Shown one piece after another: positions 54,208-61,840 of a stretch of DNA of 64,000 nucleotides (position 1 is the stretch's first letter; each line of letters starts with the position of its first letter). This DNA comes from Paramagnetospirillum caucaseum. Its GTDB lineage: Bacteria > Pseudomonadota > Alphaproteobacteria > Rhodospirillales > Magnetospirillaceae. The stretch is from the NCBI RefSeq assembly GCF_000342045.1, contig NZ_AONQ01000001.1, positions 62,001 to 126,000 on the forward strand, written 5' to 3'. The notes below the pieces were generated by a model that saw only the letters and a program-made list of their open reading frames with translations, had not been told where the DNA came from and did no database searches. A program made the position numbers and the translations under genes.

Positions 54208-54255
54208 GAAATCCCTAACGAAACTCCTCTAGGTAGTAGTTTCGTCAGGGATTTC
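54208..54255. repeat. Palindrome family A, copy 2
   Basis: Arms GAAATCCCTAACGAAACT and AGTTTCGTCAGGGATTTC match at 17 of 18 positions; centre CCTCTAGGTAGT. Confidence 0.9.
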
Positions 54256-54303
54256 CGCGATCAATATCGTCATGGATGACTGGGCAGTTTCGTTCAGATC
54301 ATG

Positions 54304-54320
54304 AAGATTCCCGGAATCTT
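54304..54320. repeat. Palindrome family B, copy 2
   Basis: AAGATTCCCGGAATCTT, 17 bases, one G shorter than copies 1 and 4. Confidence 0.75.
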
Positions 54321-54383
54321 GCCGATGTCGCCAGCCACTGGGTGATCTGGGATTTCCCCAAATTTTTGGGTGTGACCAGGGGC

Positions 54384-54415
54384 AGACGAAACTCCTCTAG
54401 ATAGCAGTTTCGTCT
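54384..54415. repeat. Palindrome family A, copy 3 (shorter)
   Basis: Inner arms AGACGAAACT and AGTTTCGTCT are perfect (10 bp); centre CCTCTAGATAGC. The outer arms (AGGG/CCCT) are shifted by one base, and the AAATC part is missing. Confidence 0.85.
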
Positions 54416-54518
54416 ACCCTAATGATTCCGCCGAACTGACAAGGATGACATGGTCTCCTTGCATATTTCATGACATCGGCTTAGATTATGCGCATTAGAT
54501 ATAGCAGGACATAATCCG

Positions 54519-55034
54519 ATGGCTAACGCAGTAGATGACTTCTTCAAGGAGTTTGGGATTGCCCAACCCAAAGCCCGGAAGACCGCTGGCGAAACGCCGC
54601 TTCAAAAGTTCTTCAAGAAAATGGATGAGGAATGCCGCTTCGCCATGCGCTTGAGGAATCAGGAAGATGAGGCATGGGAGGACTTCAAAAGCCGGAAGAC
54701 CCGCCGGTGGTTCAAATTTTATGGGGATGAACTGTGGTCTAAGCTGGGACATTACCCGCTGGATATCAGGGGAAAGAAGGAATTCGGACCAATTACGAAG
54801 CGCCAGAGCGAACGAGAGGTCGACTGGGATGCCCTGTTCAATTTCTACGAAAAAGCCAAGGCGATGATCGAGCAGGACAAAGGCTTGCAGGCGCAGATTG
54901 CGGATCTGGACTCAGCAGCTTCAGAACGCACCTCCAAACCCAGGAAGCGTGGTGGCAAGCCAATTGCCCTTGGCTACGATGGTGGTTCGGAGGATGAACC
55001 GGAAATGGCACCCGAACTTCCCGAAGAGGATTAG
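54519..55034 (+). CDS. Hypothetical island protein
   Basis: 171 residues, charged, helical: FFKEFGIAQPKARKT, MDEECRFAMRLRNQEDEAWE, DALFNFYEKAKAMIEQDKG, with a basic stretch (RTSKPRKRGGK) and an acidic tail (SEDEPEMAPELPEED). No known domain. The gene is followed by a strong terminator and preceded by GACATAA motifs. Base composition is like the methyltransferase genes. Confidence 0.75.
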   Translation: MANAVDDFFKEFGIAQPKARKTAGETPLQKFFKKMDEECRFAMRLRNQEDEAWEDFKSRKTRRWFKFYGDELWSKLGHYPLDIRGKKEFGPITKRQSEREVDWDALFNFYEKAKAMIEQDKGLQAQIADLDSAASERTSKPRKRGGKPIALGYDGGSEDEPEMAPELPEED

Positions 55035-55078
55035 TCGCAGGACATAAAATAGGACATCAGCAAAAATAATTTTGCATC

Positions 55079-55101
55079 AGCCGCCGTTTTGGCGGCTTTT
55101 T
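55079..55101 (+). terminator. Rho-independent terminator
   Basis: Stem AGCCGCC/GGCGGCT with loop GTTTT, followed directly by a run of Ts (shared with the stem end). It ends the transcript of the 171-residue gene. Confidence 0.85.
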
Positions 55102-55150
55102 GCTGGAATATCAGCATGATATCGCGTTATGACATACGATAAGACATAAC

Positions 55151-55179
55151 TTGACATTAAGACACGATGCCGTCATTAT
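55151..55179 (+). promoter_or_regulatory. Sigma-70-type promoter for the methyltransferases
   Basis: TTGACA (55151-55156), 17-base spacer, then CATTAT (55174-55179). It is flanked on both sides by GACATAA-like motifs that could bind a regulator. Confidence 0.5.
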
Positions 55180-55435
55180 GCATGACATGAGGCAAGCAAT
55201 CTCGCTTAGACATAACGTGTCGTCAGCCTCAAGGTAGGGACCCAGATCAGACCTTCGACGCTACCCAGTTCTGCTGAACATCACCGAAGTGATTCATTCA
55301 GGTGATTTCGTGCGGCTGGTCACCAACAAATTTTTGATCCCGATTCCTACCGCCAATACCCGCTGAAAGAAATTCAACCCACACAGGGCATCTCCCCGTG
55401 AACGGAGAGACTTGTCCGCAATCTGGAGAATAACC

Positions 55436-57196
55436 ATGGAGAACGCCAACGCTAATATCGTTAACACCGCCAACATCATCGCCGCCCGCATGACTGAAGG
55501 TGCCACTTTGCTGGGCGAGTATTTTACCGAAATTGACAATGCCATTGCCTCTACGGAGGGCAAGGGTCTCGAATGCACCAAGTATACCTACACCGTCGGC
55601 TTCGACATGCTGAAAGACGTCGAAGCCTTCAAGACCCATCTCGATAAGGTCCGAGTCAAGCTGCGCGACGGCTACTCCATCGACAATCACTTCTACGCAG
55701 TCATCAAGGGTTTCGTCGCCTCCTGCCAGATGCCCACTAACGGCGGGGCAATCTCCCGTATCGCCTCGATCTGCCAGGACGCCTACGCCAATAACATCGA
55801 GGTGGGCGACATCGAAGCCTATATCGAGCAGTTGGGAGGCATGCGTGCCGCCTACAACTTCGGCGCGGCGAAACGTAAAAACGGTCTGCCCGCCAACGAC
55901 AATGGTGCCGTGGATTATTCCCTGCATCTCCAGGTTCATGGCGGCTCGGGCTTCATGGGCATCCTGAACCTGACCGCCAAGGACATCGCCAAGCTGATCA
56001 TCACCAAGGGTTACAAGACCACCGATGGTGATGACGACCCCACCAGCGGCGGTGGTGGCGGTGGACTCAAGACCGAAATCATCGTGGGTGGTGGGGCGAC
56101 CACCTTCACCGAGGCAGTGTCCATTGCAGGCAATGATAATGGGCTCGAAAAGGACGGCGAATTCACCTTCGCCTCGTTCTTCGCCTGCGCCGGTGGTGCC
56201 GACTACGGGATGGTCGCCGCCGGTGGCAAGCTGGTCTATGCCAACGAATTCTGTGCCCGTGTTGCCCGCCTTCATGAGCTGAACCATGGCTCCACCGTTG
56301 ATACCCGTTCGATCAGCGACACCGAACCCACCGACTACCACAGCCCCACCGTGATGGTTGGTGGCTTCCCTTGCCAGCCTTTCAGCACGGCGGGCAACCA
56401 GATGGGGCAATTTGATCCCCGTGGTGAATTTGGTCCGGTGTTCGCACGAAAGATCATGGCTGCGGAGCCTGCCGCCTTCATCTGCGAAAATGTGCCGCCC
56501 TTTCTGAGCGACGAAAAGTTTTCATCGGTTTTCAACGAAATGATGCGCACTTGGGGCAACCGCTACAAGATCGGAGCCTTCATCTTCAACGCCGCCGATT
56601 ATGGCGTTCCTCAGACCCGCAAGCGTTCCTTCATCATCGGCTATCACTCGGATTTGGGCATCGCCTTCAACCCTGCCGATATGACCAAGGTTGAAAAGCG
56701 TTCCACCCTTCTCGACGCCATTGGTGATCTGACCCAGGATGCCGTTCTCTATGATGGCAGCAACCGCGCTCGCCTTACCGGGAACGAATATTCCGGCAGC
56801 GGCTATGGAAAATTCATCGCTGACCGTTCGAACAATGTGCGGTCTTGGGATCAGCCCTCCTTCACCATCGTCTCTCATATCGGTGGCATCCCGCTGCACC
56901 CCGAGCCCGTCGATGAATCGATGAAGACTTCTCCCGGCGTCATCCTCAACGCCTCGGCAGGAACCTATCATCGTCGCCTCACCATCCGTGAGTGCGCCCG
57001 AATCCAGACCTTCCCCGACACCTTCAACTTTGGCGCAGGTCTGGTCCTTGCCCATGACGTGATCGGCAACGCCATCCCGCCCGTGATGATGGAAACCATT
57101 GCCAAGGTCGTGGCGAAGGATTTGACCAAGGTCGGGGTGATCAGCCCCACCAACGACAACAGCAATTTCATCAGCCAGGAGGTGGTCAATGGTTAA
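55436..57196 (+). CDS. DNA (cytosine-5) methyltransferase with extra N-terminal domain
   Basis: 586 residues from the ATG with GGAG upstream. Residues about 1-200 are a helical/mixed domain of unknown family, then a Gly-rich linker (TSGGGGGGLK, about 203-212). The methyltransferase follows with motif I FACAGGADYG (about 246), motif IV GGFPCQPFS with catalytic Cys (about 311), motif VI ICENVPPF (about 348), motif VIII QTRKRSFIIGY (about 392) and motif X IGNAIPPVM (about 542). It methylates cytosine C5; the site is unknown. It overlaps the adenine methyltransferase gene by 8 bases, and no restriction endonuclease is evident. Confidence 0.95.
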   Translation: MENANANIVNTANIIAARMTEGATLLGEYFTEIDNAIASTEGKGLECTKYTYTVGFDMLKDVEAFKTHLDKVRVKLRDGYSIDNHFYAVIKGFVASCQMPTNGGAISRIASICQDAYANNIEVGDIEAYIEQLGGMRAAYNFGAAKRKNGLPANDNGAVDYSLHLQVHGGSGFMGILNLTAKDIAKLIITKGYKTTDGDDDPTSGGGGGGLKTEIIVGGGATTFTEAVSIAGNDNGLEKDGEFTFASFFACAGGADYGMVAAGGKLVYANEFCARVARLHELNHGSTVDTRSISDTEPTDYHSPTVMVGGFPCQPFSTAGNQMGQFDPRGEFGPVFARKIMAAEPAAFICENVPPFLSDEKFSSVFNEMMRTWGNRYKIGAFIFNAADYGVPQTRKRSFIIGYHSDLGIAFNPADMTKVEKRSTLLDAIGDLTQDAVLYDGSNRARLTGNEYSGSGYGKFIADRSNNVRSWDQPSFTIVSHIGGIPLHPEPVDESMKTSPGVILNASAGTYHRRLTIRECARIQTFPDTFNFGAGLVLAHDVIGNAIPPVMMETIAKVVAKDLTKVGVISPTNDNSNFISQEVVNG

Positions 57197-58160
57197 TCAA
57201 TCTCTGCGTCACGCACGCATCCTCGCCGGGGCAACCGCTCCTCTCCCCATCACCAATCATAGCCCCCTCAACTATCTTGGGGGGAAGTGCAAGGTCGCCG
57301 ATCAACTCTGGCTCCTCCGCCCCAACCCAAAGTCGTTTGGCACCATCATCGATCCCTTTGGCGGTGGGGCTGCAACCCCCCTGGCATTCGCTCGTTTTGG
57401 TGTGGGCACCAACAAGCGGTTCCTGATCCGTGACGCCTTCCAGCCGACCATCAATTTCTGGCAGGTGCTCCAGTCCGCCCCGACGGAATTGACCCATGCA
57501 GTCGACGATCTCTTCACCAACTACCCTGACGGTCATGCCCTCGAAACGGCTTGCCTTGATGCCATCAACCTCGGGCAAGATTCCGGGAATCTTCAGGTGA
57601 AGTCGGCGGCGGGCTACTACATCCATACCCATGTTTGCGTTCCTCCCCGGCAATTCGACCTTGCCACTGTTAACTACTCCCAGATGCGCGGTGGGAACTG
57701 GCTCCCGACCGGGGAATTGACCATCGGTCGGCTGCACACTTGGTCCGAGATGATCGCCGGTTGGGACTTCAAGCAGCAGGATTTCCGGAAGACCATGGAG
57801 GAAGCCATTTCCCTTGGTGACGGTGGATTTGCCTTCATCGATCCGCCCTACGAGGGCGGTGGCGCTGGTGACACGCCGGACGTCCTCTATTCCAGCGTCT
57901 TCGGCAAGGCGGCACATGACTTGCTGGCGAACAAGGTGACCGAGGCGACCAACGCCGGGGTCAAGACCCTGATCACCATCAACTACTCCACCGCCAACCT
58001 GGACCGCTACGCCGCCTTCAAGCGGATCACCCGGACGCAGACCTATGCCAGCGGGAACTTGGGCACCGAACTTGTCATCCAGACCTACGAATCGCCGTTC
58101 TTCGACGTCATGATCAAGAATACCGGCTGGGAGGTGTTCGAAGACAAAATCGCCGCCTAG
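57189..58160 (+). CDS. D12-class adenine-N6 DNA methyltransferase (Dam-like)
   Basis: 323 residues. Motifs in the D12 (alpha group) order: motif X NYLGGK (27-32), motif I DPFGGGA (about 55-61) and catalytic DPPY (218-221, in FIDPPYEGG). The target sequence is unknown. A family B palindrome lies inside, read as QDSGNL at residues 130-135. The gene overlaps the cytosine methyltransferase gene, so one transcript makes both marks. Confidence 0.93.
   Translation: MVNQSLRHARILAGATAPLPITNHSPLNYLGGKCKVADQLWLLRPNPKSFGTIIDPFGGGAATPLAFARFGVGTNKRFLIRDAFQPTINFWQVLQSAPTELTHAVDDLFTNYPDGHALETACLDAINLGQDSGNLQVKSAAGYYIHTHVCVPPRQFDLATVNYSQMRGGNWLPTGELTIGRLHTWSEMIAGWDFKQQDFRKTMEEAISLGDGGFAFIDPPYEGGGAGDTPDVLYSSVFGKAAHDLLANKVTEATNAGVKTLITINYSTANLDRYAAFKRITRTQTYASGNLGTELVIQTYESPFFDVMIKNTGWEVFEDKIAA
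57577..57593. repeat. Palindrome family B, copy 3 (in adenine methyltransferase gene)
   Basis: AAGATTCCGGGAATCTT, 17 bases, read in frame as QDSGNL. Confidence 0.8.
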
Positions 58161-58180
58161 TACAAATATCCACCCAGCGA

Positions 58181-58207
58181 TTGGAATGGTCAATTGGACC
58201 ATTCCAA
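58181..58207. terminator. Perfect 11-bp inverted repeat after the methyltransferase operon
   Basis: TTGGAATGGTC and GACCATTCCAA flank the 5-base loop AATTG, 21 bases after the methyltransferase stop. No T-run follows, so it may be a terminator, an mRNA-stabilising hairpin or a protein-binding site. Confidence 0.5.
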
Positions 58208-58251
58208 CGTCTGGCGGAGATAATAAATAAACCAATGATTGTTTGTTTAAT

Positions 58252-58281
58252 TTGACTTAATGCCACTACCTACGGTATTGT
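58252..58281 (+). promoter_or_regulatory. Promoter for the helicase-primase leader
   Basis: TTGACT (58252-58257), 18-base spacer and TATTGT (58276-58281) within a strongly AT-rich stretch. A transcript from here would have a leader of about 185 bases before the start codon at 58474. Confidence 0.5.
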
Positions 58282-58326
58282 TAATATATTAAATAGGTTA
58301 TTGCCGAATTTGATAAATAAATATGT

Positions 58327-58458
58327 GACCAAGGCTTGCTGCTTGATGGTCTTGGATAGAGCGAAACGTTACAGAATCATACCGACTTTCCTGTTCCGCT
58401 CAATCCACAGGAAACCCAGCCCCAGAAGGTTCCAGCAAGCCCCTTCTGGGGCTATTTT
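58327..58458 (+). promoter_or_regulatory. Leader with attenuator-type terminator and complementary loops
   Basis: A strong terminator (stem AGCCCCAGAAGG 58418-58429 with CCTTCTGGGGCT 58442-58453, then ATTTTT) lies only 15 bases before the start codon of the helicase-primase gene. Its loop carries CAGCAAGCC (58433-58441), an exact complement of GGCTTGCTG (58333-58341), which sits in the loop of an upstream hairpin closed by GACC/GGTC (58327-58350). Pairing of the two would oppose the terminator. The layout resembles attenuation control of plasmid replication genes. Alternatively it is simply a terminator for upstream transcription. Confidence 0.6.
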
Positions 58459-58473
58459 TATGAGGAGTGTATT

Positions 58474-60972
58474 ATGAGCGGAAATACAATTAATTATGTT
58501 GATGCCATCTGTGGGGCAGGCAAGACCCATGGGGCAATTTTATATGCCATCGATCAGGCAGCGAACCACGATGCCAAGATCGCCATCATCCAACCTTCCA
58601 GGGAATTGATCCTGCAGACCGAGGCGGCGATGACCAAGCAGATCAGGTCAATGGGGCTGGAAGTGCCCCTCACCACCATCTACTCAGACGACGATATTCC
58701 CCATGGCGATTACGTCTCGGTCAGCACACGGATTCAGGACCACCTCAAGAAGGCGGCAGAAATCCCAACGGGGCAGATCCTCATCATCACCCACGCTGCC
58801 TTTCTGTCCCTGCCCCATTGGCATCGCAAAGATTCTTGGGAAATTATCATCGACGAGGTGCCCAACATCGCCCCCTTCCATCGCTACGAACTGGAAGAGA
58901 ACAGCGATCTCTTGAAGAATCTGGCACGGATTGAGCCGGACCGCGGCAGCCCCGCCTACAATAAGGTGGTCGTTAATGACAGGGAGTTCGTCGAGAAGGC
59001 AATTCTGCTCAACAACGATGTGTTTGGCGTGTTTCGTGACCTCGCCAAGAACCTGATCAACCCCCATGCCGACATCTACTGCCTCAAGGGTCAATGGGAC
59101 AGACTGTCAAGCAAGGGCAATGATTCCATCGACTTCTTCGGCGTGGTCGGTTCCTCGCTGGTCAAGGGATACAAGAAGGTCACCATCATGGGTGCCCACT
59201 TCCCCGATAGCCTGTTGGCGATGATCTGGAACAAGGAGGGCGTCAGGTTCGTCGAGAACAAGGGGATCCAGCTCCGCCACACCGACCATGACATTGGAGC
59301 CAGACAACTCACCGTCAATTACCTCTCGGAACGTAGCTGGTCGAAGGCGTTGAAGAGGAAGGTCGGTATCAGCCATTCCAGCATCAGCCCCATCCTGCCA
59401 TCGATCCAGTCGATCTTGGGAACCTGCCCATTCATCTGGTGCGCCAACAATGACCTGCTCAACCAGGCGGTCGAACCCCACTTCCGAGGAGCAGCCACTC
59501 GCATCTCCAATGTGTCCCATGGCATCAATCAGCACCAAGGCGTCCATCAGGTGCTGGTATTGAGCGCATTGAACCTGACCACCGACCATTTCAAATTCCT
59601 CGAGCAGCGGTTCAGGATCGATCCCACCGAGGTCCAGAAAGCCATCAGCCATGAGACCATTTACCAAGCCCTCATGAGATGCAGCCTGCGAGATCCAGCG
59701 GCGACCGACCCCGTGACCATCATCGTTCCCGACAGGTCATTGGGCGAATGGCTGGTTCGCCAGTTCAAGGACAACGGCAGGATCAAATTGAACCGTGTTC
59801 AAACCGACATTCCTCTTCTGGAAACCAAGTCGGGAAGCACCAGCCGCATGGGTGGTCGCCCGCCCGTGAACGTGGTCGCAATGACCAATGCCGAACGGGA
59901 ACGTGCCCACCAGCAGAAGAAACGGAGAATCTACGATGGGGTGATCTCACTCTGCATGGGTCTAAAAATCCCTGACGAAACTCCTCTAGGTAGTAGTTTC
60001 GTCAGGGAAAATTTGGAGATCTCCCTGATTGGCAACCTTCATTCGTCGCCCATCGAATTCGAGGTAGCAAGCAACGACAATCTGATCGCCCAGCTCAAGG
60101 CTTGCTGGTCCTACAGAGCCAACAACAAGAACGACAACATCCTGATTTCCCCAGCTAAATTCGCCAAAAAGAAGGGTGTTGATACCGAACGGGGTCTAGA
60201 GAATGTGATTTCCGTCCATGGCATCTGGCTCGACCAAGACGACGGCACCCTGACGCCGGACGAGATGAACCGCATCTTCCCCGATATCAGGTTCGTCGCC
60301 ATGAACAGCTTCTCGGGCAACAAGCGATACTTCTTCCCCACCACCAGCCCCATGACCCTCGACGCCTACCATGCCATCTGGGACATCATGGTCGGAGCCA
60401 TCGAGATGTATGGCTACTCGAGGGACAAGGTTGCGCCAAATTTCCATGGAATCGACAGGTCCAAGCGACCCGCCTGCTCCATGTTCTATGTGCCCTGCCA
60501 AGCCAAGGACCCAGCGAAATCATTCTGGATGGAATTCCCTGGGGTGGAAATCGATCCATTGATCTTCATCGATAACTACCTGCTTCCAGACCCAACGGAA
60601 TATGTCGCCGCCCCAGCCTTCGCCAATCCAGTATCGGATGGATTGAAGAGGTTGCGAGAGGCAATTGCCAGAACCAGCAACGACAACGAGGTAGCCAAAG
60701 CCAATCAGGTCAGCTTGGTGATCAGCCAATGGCGCAATGCCCCCAAGGGCGAGGGATCGAGGGAATTCTTCAACCTCGGTCGCCGCCTCCGTGACCTTGG
60801 ACTCGATGAATTCTCGATTCGCCAGAAGCTCATCGATGAAGCTGCGTATGCCCGCCACCCAGACGAACGGCGCAGGGAAATCTCTGGGGTCGTTGCCAAG
60901 GTTACCAAGGGTGGTCATCACCCAGCAGCGTCCAACGACGATGGGGCTGAGGGGCTACGGCGGAAGGGATGA
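58474..60972 (+). CDS. Superfamily 2 helicase fused to a primase-like domain
   Basis: 832 residues. N-terminal SF2 helicase: Walker A CGAGKTHGA (14-18), IIQPSRELI (motif Ia-like), Walker B DEVP (127-130), and motif VI YQALMRCSLR near residue 400. C-terminal archaeo-eukaryotic primase-like domain: WLDQDDGTLT (Asp587/589/590), SFSGNKRYFFPTTSPMTLD and GIDRSKRPACSMFYVP, typical of primases of plasmids and phages. It is the likely replication protein of the island. Residues about 498-513 come from an inserted family A palindrome placed between the two parts. Ribosome binding site GAGGAG. Preceded by an attenuator-like leader. Confidence 0.85.
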   Translation: MSGNTINYVDAICGAGKTHGAILYAIDQAANHDAKIAIIQPSRELILQTEAAMTKQIRSMGLEVPLTTIYSDDDIPHGDYVSVSTRIQDHLKKAAEIPTGQILIITHAAFLSLPHWHRKDSWEIIIDEVPNIAPFHRYELEENSDLLKNLARIEPDRGSPAYNKVVVNDREFVEKAILLNNDVFGVFRDLAKNLINPHADIYCLKGQWDRLSSKGNDSIDFFGVVGSSLVKGYKKVTIMGAHFPDSLLAMIWNKEGVRFVENKGIQLRHTDHDIGARQLTVNYLSERSWSKALKRKVGISHSSISPILPSIQSILGTCPFIWCANNDLLNQAVEPHFRGAATRISNVSHGINQHQGVHQVLVLSALNLTTDHFKFLEQRFRIDPTEVQKAISHETIYQALMRCSLRDPAATDPVTIIVPDRSLGEWLVRQFKDNGRIKLNRVQTDIPLLETKSGSTSRMGGRPPVNVVAMTNAERERAHQQKKRRIYDGVISLCMGLKIPDETPLGSSFVRENLEISLIGNLHSSPIEFEVASNDNLIAQLKACWSYRANNKNDNILISPAKFAKKKGVDTERGLENVISVHGIWLDQDDGTLTPDEMNRIFPDIRFVAMNSFSGNKRYFFPTTSPMTLDAYHAIWDIMVGAIEMYGYSRDKVAPNFHGIDRSKRPACSMFYVPCQAKDPAKSFWMEFPGVEIDPLIFIDNYLLPDPTEYVAAPAFANPVSDGLKRLREAIARTSNDNEVAKANQVSLVISQWRNAPKGEGSREFFNLGRRLRDLGLDEFSIRQKLIDEAAYARHPDERRREISGVVAKVTKGGHHPAASNDDGAEGLRRKG
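59964..60013. repeat. Palindrome family A, copy 4 (in frame in helicase-primase)
   Basis: TCCCTGACGAAACT and AGTTTCGTCAGGGA arms are perfect (14 bp), extended by A/T; centre CCTCTAGGTAGT. It is translated as KIPDETPLGSSFVREN (residues 498-513), in a hydrophilic junction between helicase and primase. Confidence 0.9.
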
Positions 60973-61418
60973 CCACTACCGGCTACCGCTTGGACAGCCT
61001 CGTCAGCATTCCGGCAATTGCAATCGTACAATAGCTGGAGTCATGACATGACCTACTCGCCGGACAAGACCCTGCTGCAGCAATGAGATCGACGAGTGCT
61101 TGGTACTGAGCCAGTTCGGCACCACCACCAGACCGTTCCAGTTCCTGGGCGCATCGAAGTGCGCATTGCGTCGGTGATGAATCATGGCTCATTCCGACAT
61201 GGTATAGCATCCGAGTCAGCACTCAATGATGGAGATTTTATGATTTGTTGCGAACCATGACGTCCATGATAACGAAATATATCGAGACGGGGATTGGTTA
61301 GGTGACCGGCAGAGTTGAGAGTCTCAACTTTTGTCGGGACGTCGATTGATAAACATGAACCCGAATTATCACCTCCTTGATAAATAGATCATAAACCTAT
61401 TTGAGAAGGAGGAGTGCT
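60973..61418. other. Stretch without a supported gene
   Basis: About 445 bases. The first 250 have the GC content of coding sequence but no frame with a start signal or known domain; they may be remains of a lost gene. The rest is AT-rich and has a family C palindrome (61313-61329) and TTGATAAA at 61346-61353 and again at 61377-61384, just before the HTH gene. Confidence 0.5.
61313..61329. repeat. Palindrome family C, copy 3
   Basis: AGTTGAGA and TCTCAACT arms around one base, followed by TTT. GACCGG upstream and GAGTCTCAACTTTT are shared with copy 2. Confidence 0.65.
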
Positions 61419-61790
61419 ATGGCGAATATTAATTTTAACAACGTTACGAACAGATTGAAGGCTGCTGGCAAAATTAAATCTGAAGCCGATATGGGGAACC
61501 TATTTGGGAAAGGTCAGTCCTATGTTTCATCCAGAAAATCCAAAAATCGACCACCGTCACTTGATGCGCTGACCCATTTGGCTTTCAATCTGGAGCAGGA
61601 CATCCAAGAATTTCAGGATGAAGCACGTGAGGGATTGGCATCGGTGGAGGAATGGGAATCCGCCAGCATCTTGTGGGAACTCCAGAACGAGGTGTTCGCC
61701 GTCATCAGGGAAACGGTGCAACGGGACCGTCCCGAGGTATTCGACCGCCATCCCGAATTGAAGCGGTTCATCTCTTGGATCAAGGACTGA
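61419..61790 (+). CDS. Small HTH protein, phage repressor-like
   Basis: 123 residues. The N-terminal 65 residues form an HTH (FNNVTNRLKAAGKIKSEADM, LFGKGQSYVSSRKSKNRPPS, LDALTHLAFNLEQ) like CI/C1-type repressor domains. The C-terminal half (LWELQNEVFAVIRETVQRDR) is helical. The ATG at 61419 has AAGGAGG upstream. Repeats TTGATAAA before the gene may be operators, which is inferred from position. Confidence 0.7.
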   Translation: MANINFNNVTNRLKAAGKIKSEADMGNLFGKGQSYVSSRKSKNRPPSLDALTHLAFNLEQDIQEFQDEAREGLASVEEWESASILWELQNEVFAVIRETVQRDRPEVFDRHPELKRFISWIKD

Positions 61791-61802
61791 TCAGATTCCA
61801 GC

Positions 61803-61820
61803 AAGATTCCCGGGAATCTT
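61803..61820. repeat. Palindrome family B, copy 4
   Basis: Perfect 18-base palindrome AAGATTCCCGGGAATCTT, 13 bases after the HTH gene stop and 20 bases before family A copy 5. Confidence 0.85.
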
Positions 61821-61840
61821 CCCATCCGTTTTCGACGACC

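Larger units (their letters stand above)
54164..54518. other. Non-coding cluster of palindromes
   Basis: About 355 bases with no supported gene. They carry palindromes of family A (54208-54255), family B (54304-54320) and family A again (54384-54415). The last 100 bases are the upstream region of the gene at 54519. Confidence 0.7.
55035..55435. other. Regulatory region before the methyltransferase operon
   Basis: About 400 bases without a supported gene. It contains the terminator at 55079, several copies of a GACATAA-type motif (55039, 55052 as GACAT, 55131-55149, 55211), a near-palindrome GTTATGACATA/GACATAAC (55126-55150), and a promoter-like element at 55151-55179. The leader from there to the start at 55436 is about 250 bases long. 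Confidence 0.55.

Noticed and set aside
58181-58207. Hairpin considered as the main terminator of the methyltransferase operon
   Set aside because: Kept only as a possible terminator, because no T-run follows in either direction.
60973-61222. Possible nuclease-like gene remnant after the helicase-primase gene
   Set aside because: Minus-strand frames (for example with HHRRNAHFD) look partly protein-like but have no start signal or motif that I could name with confidence.
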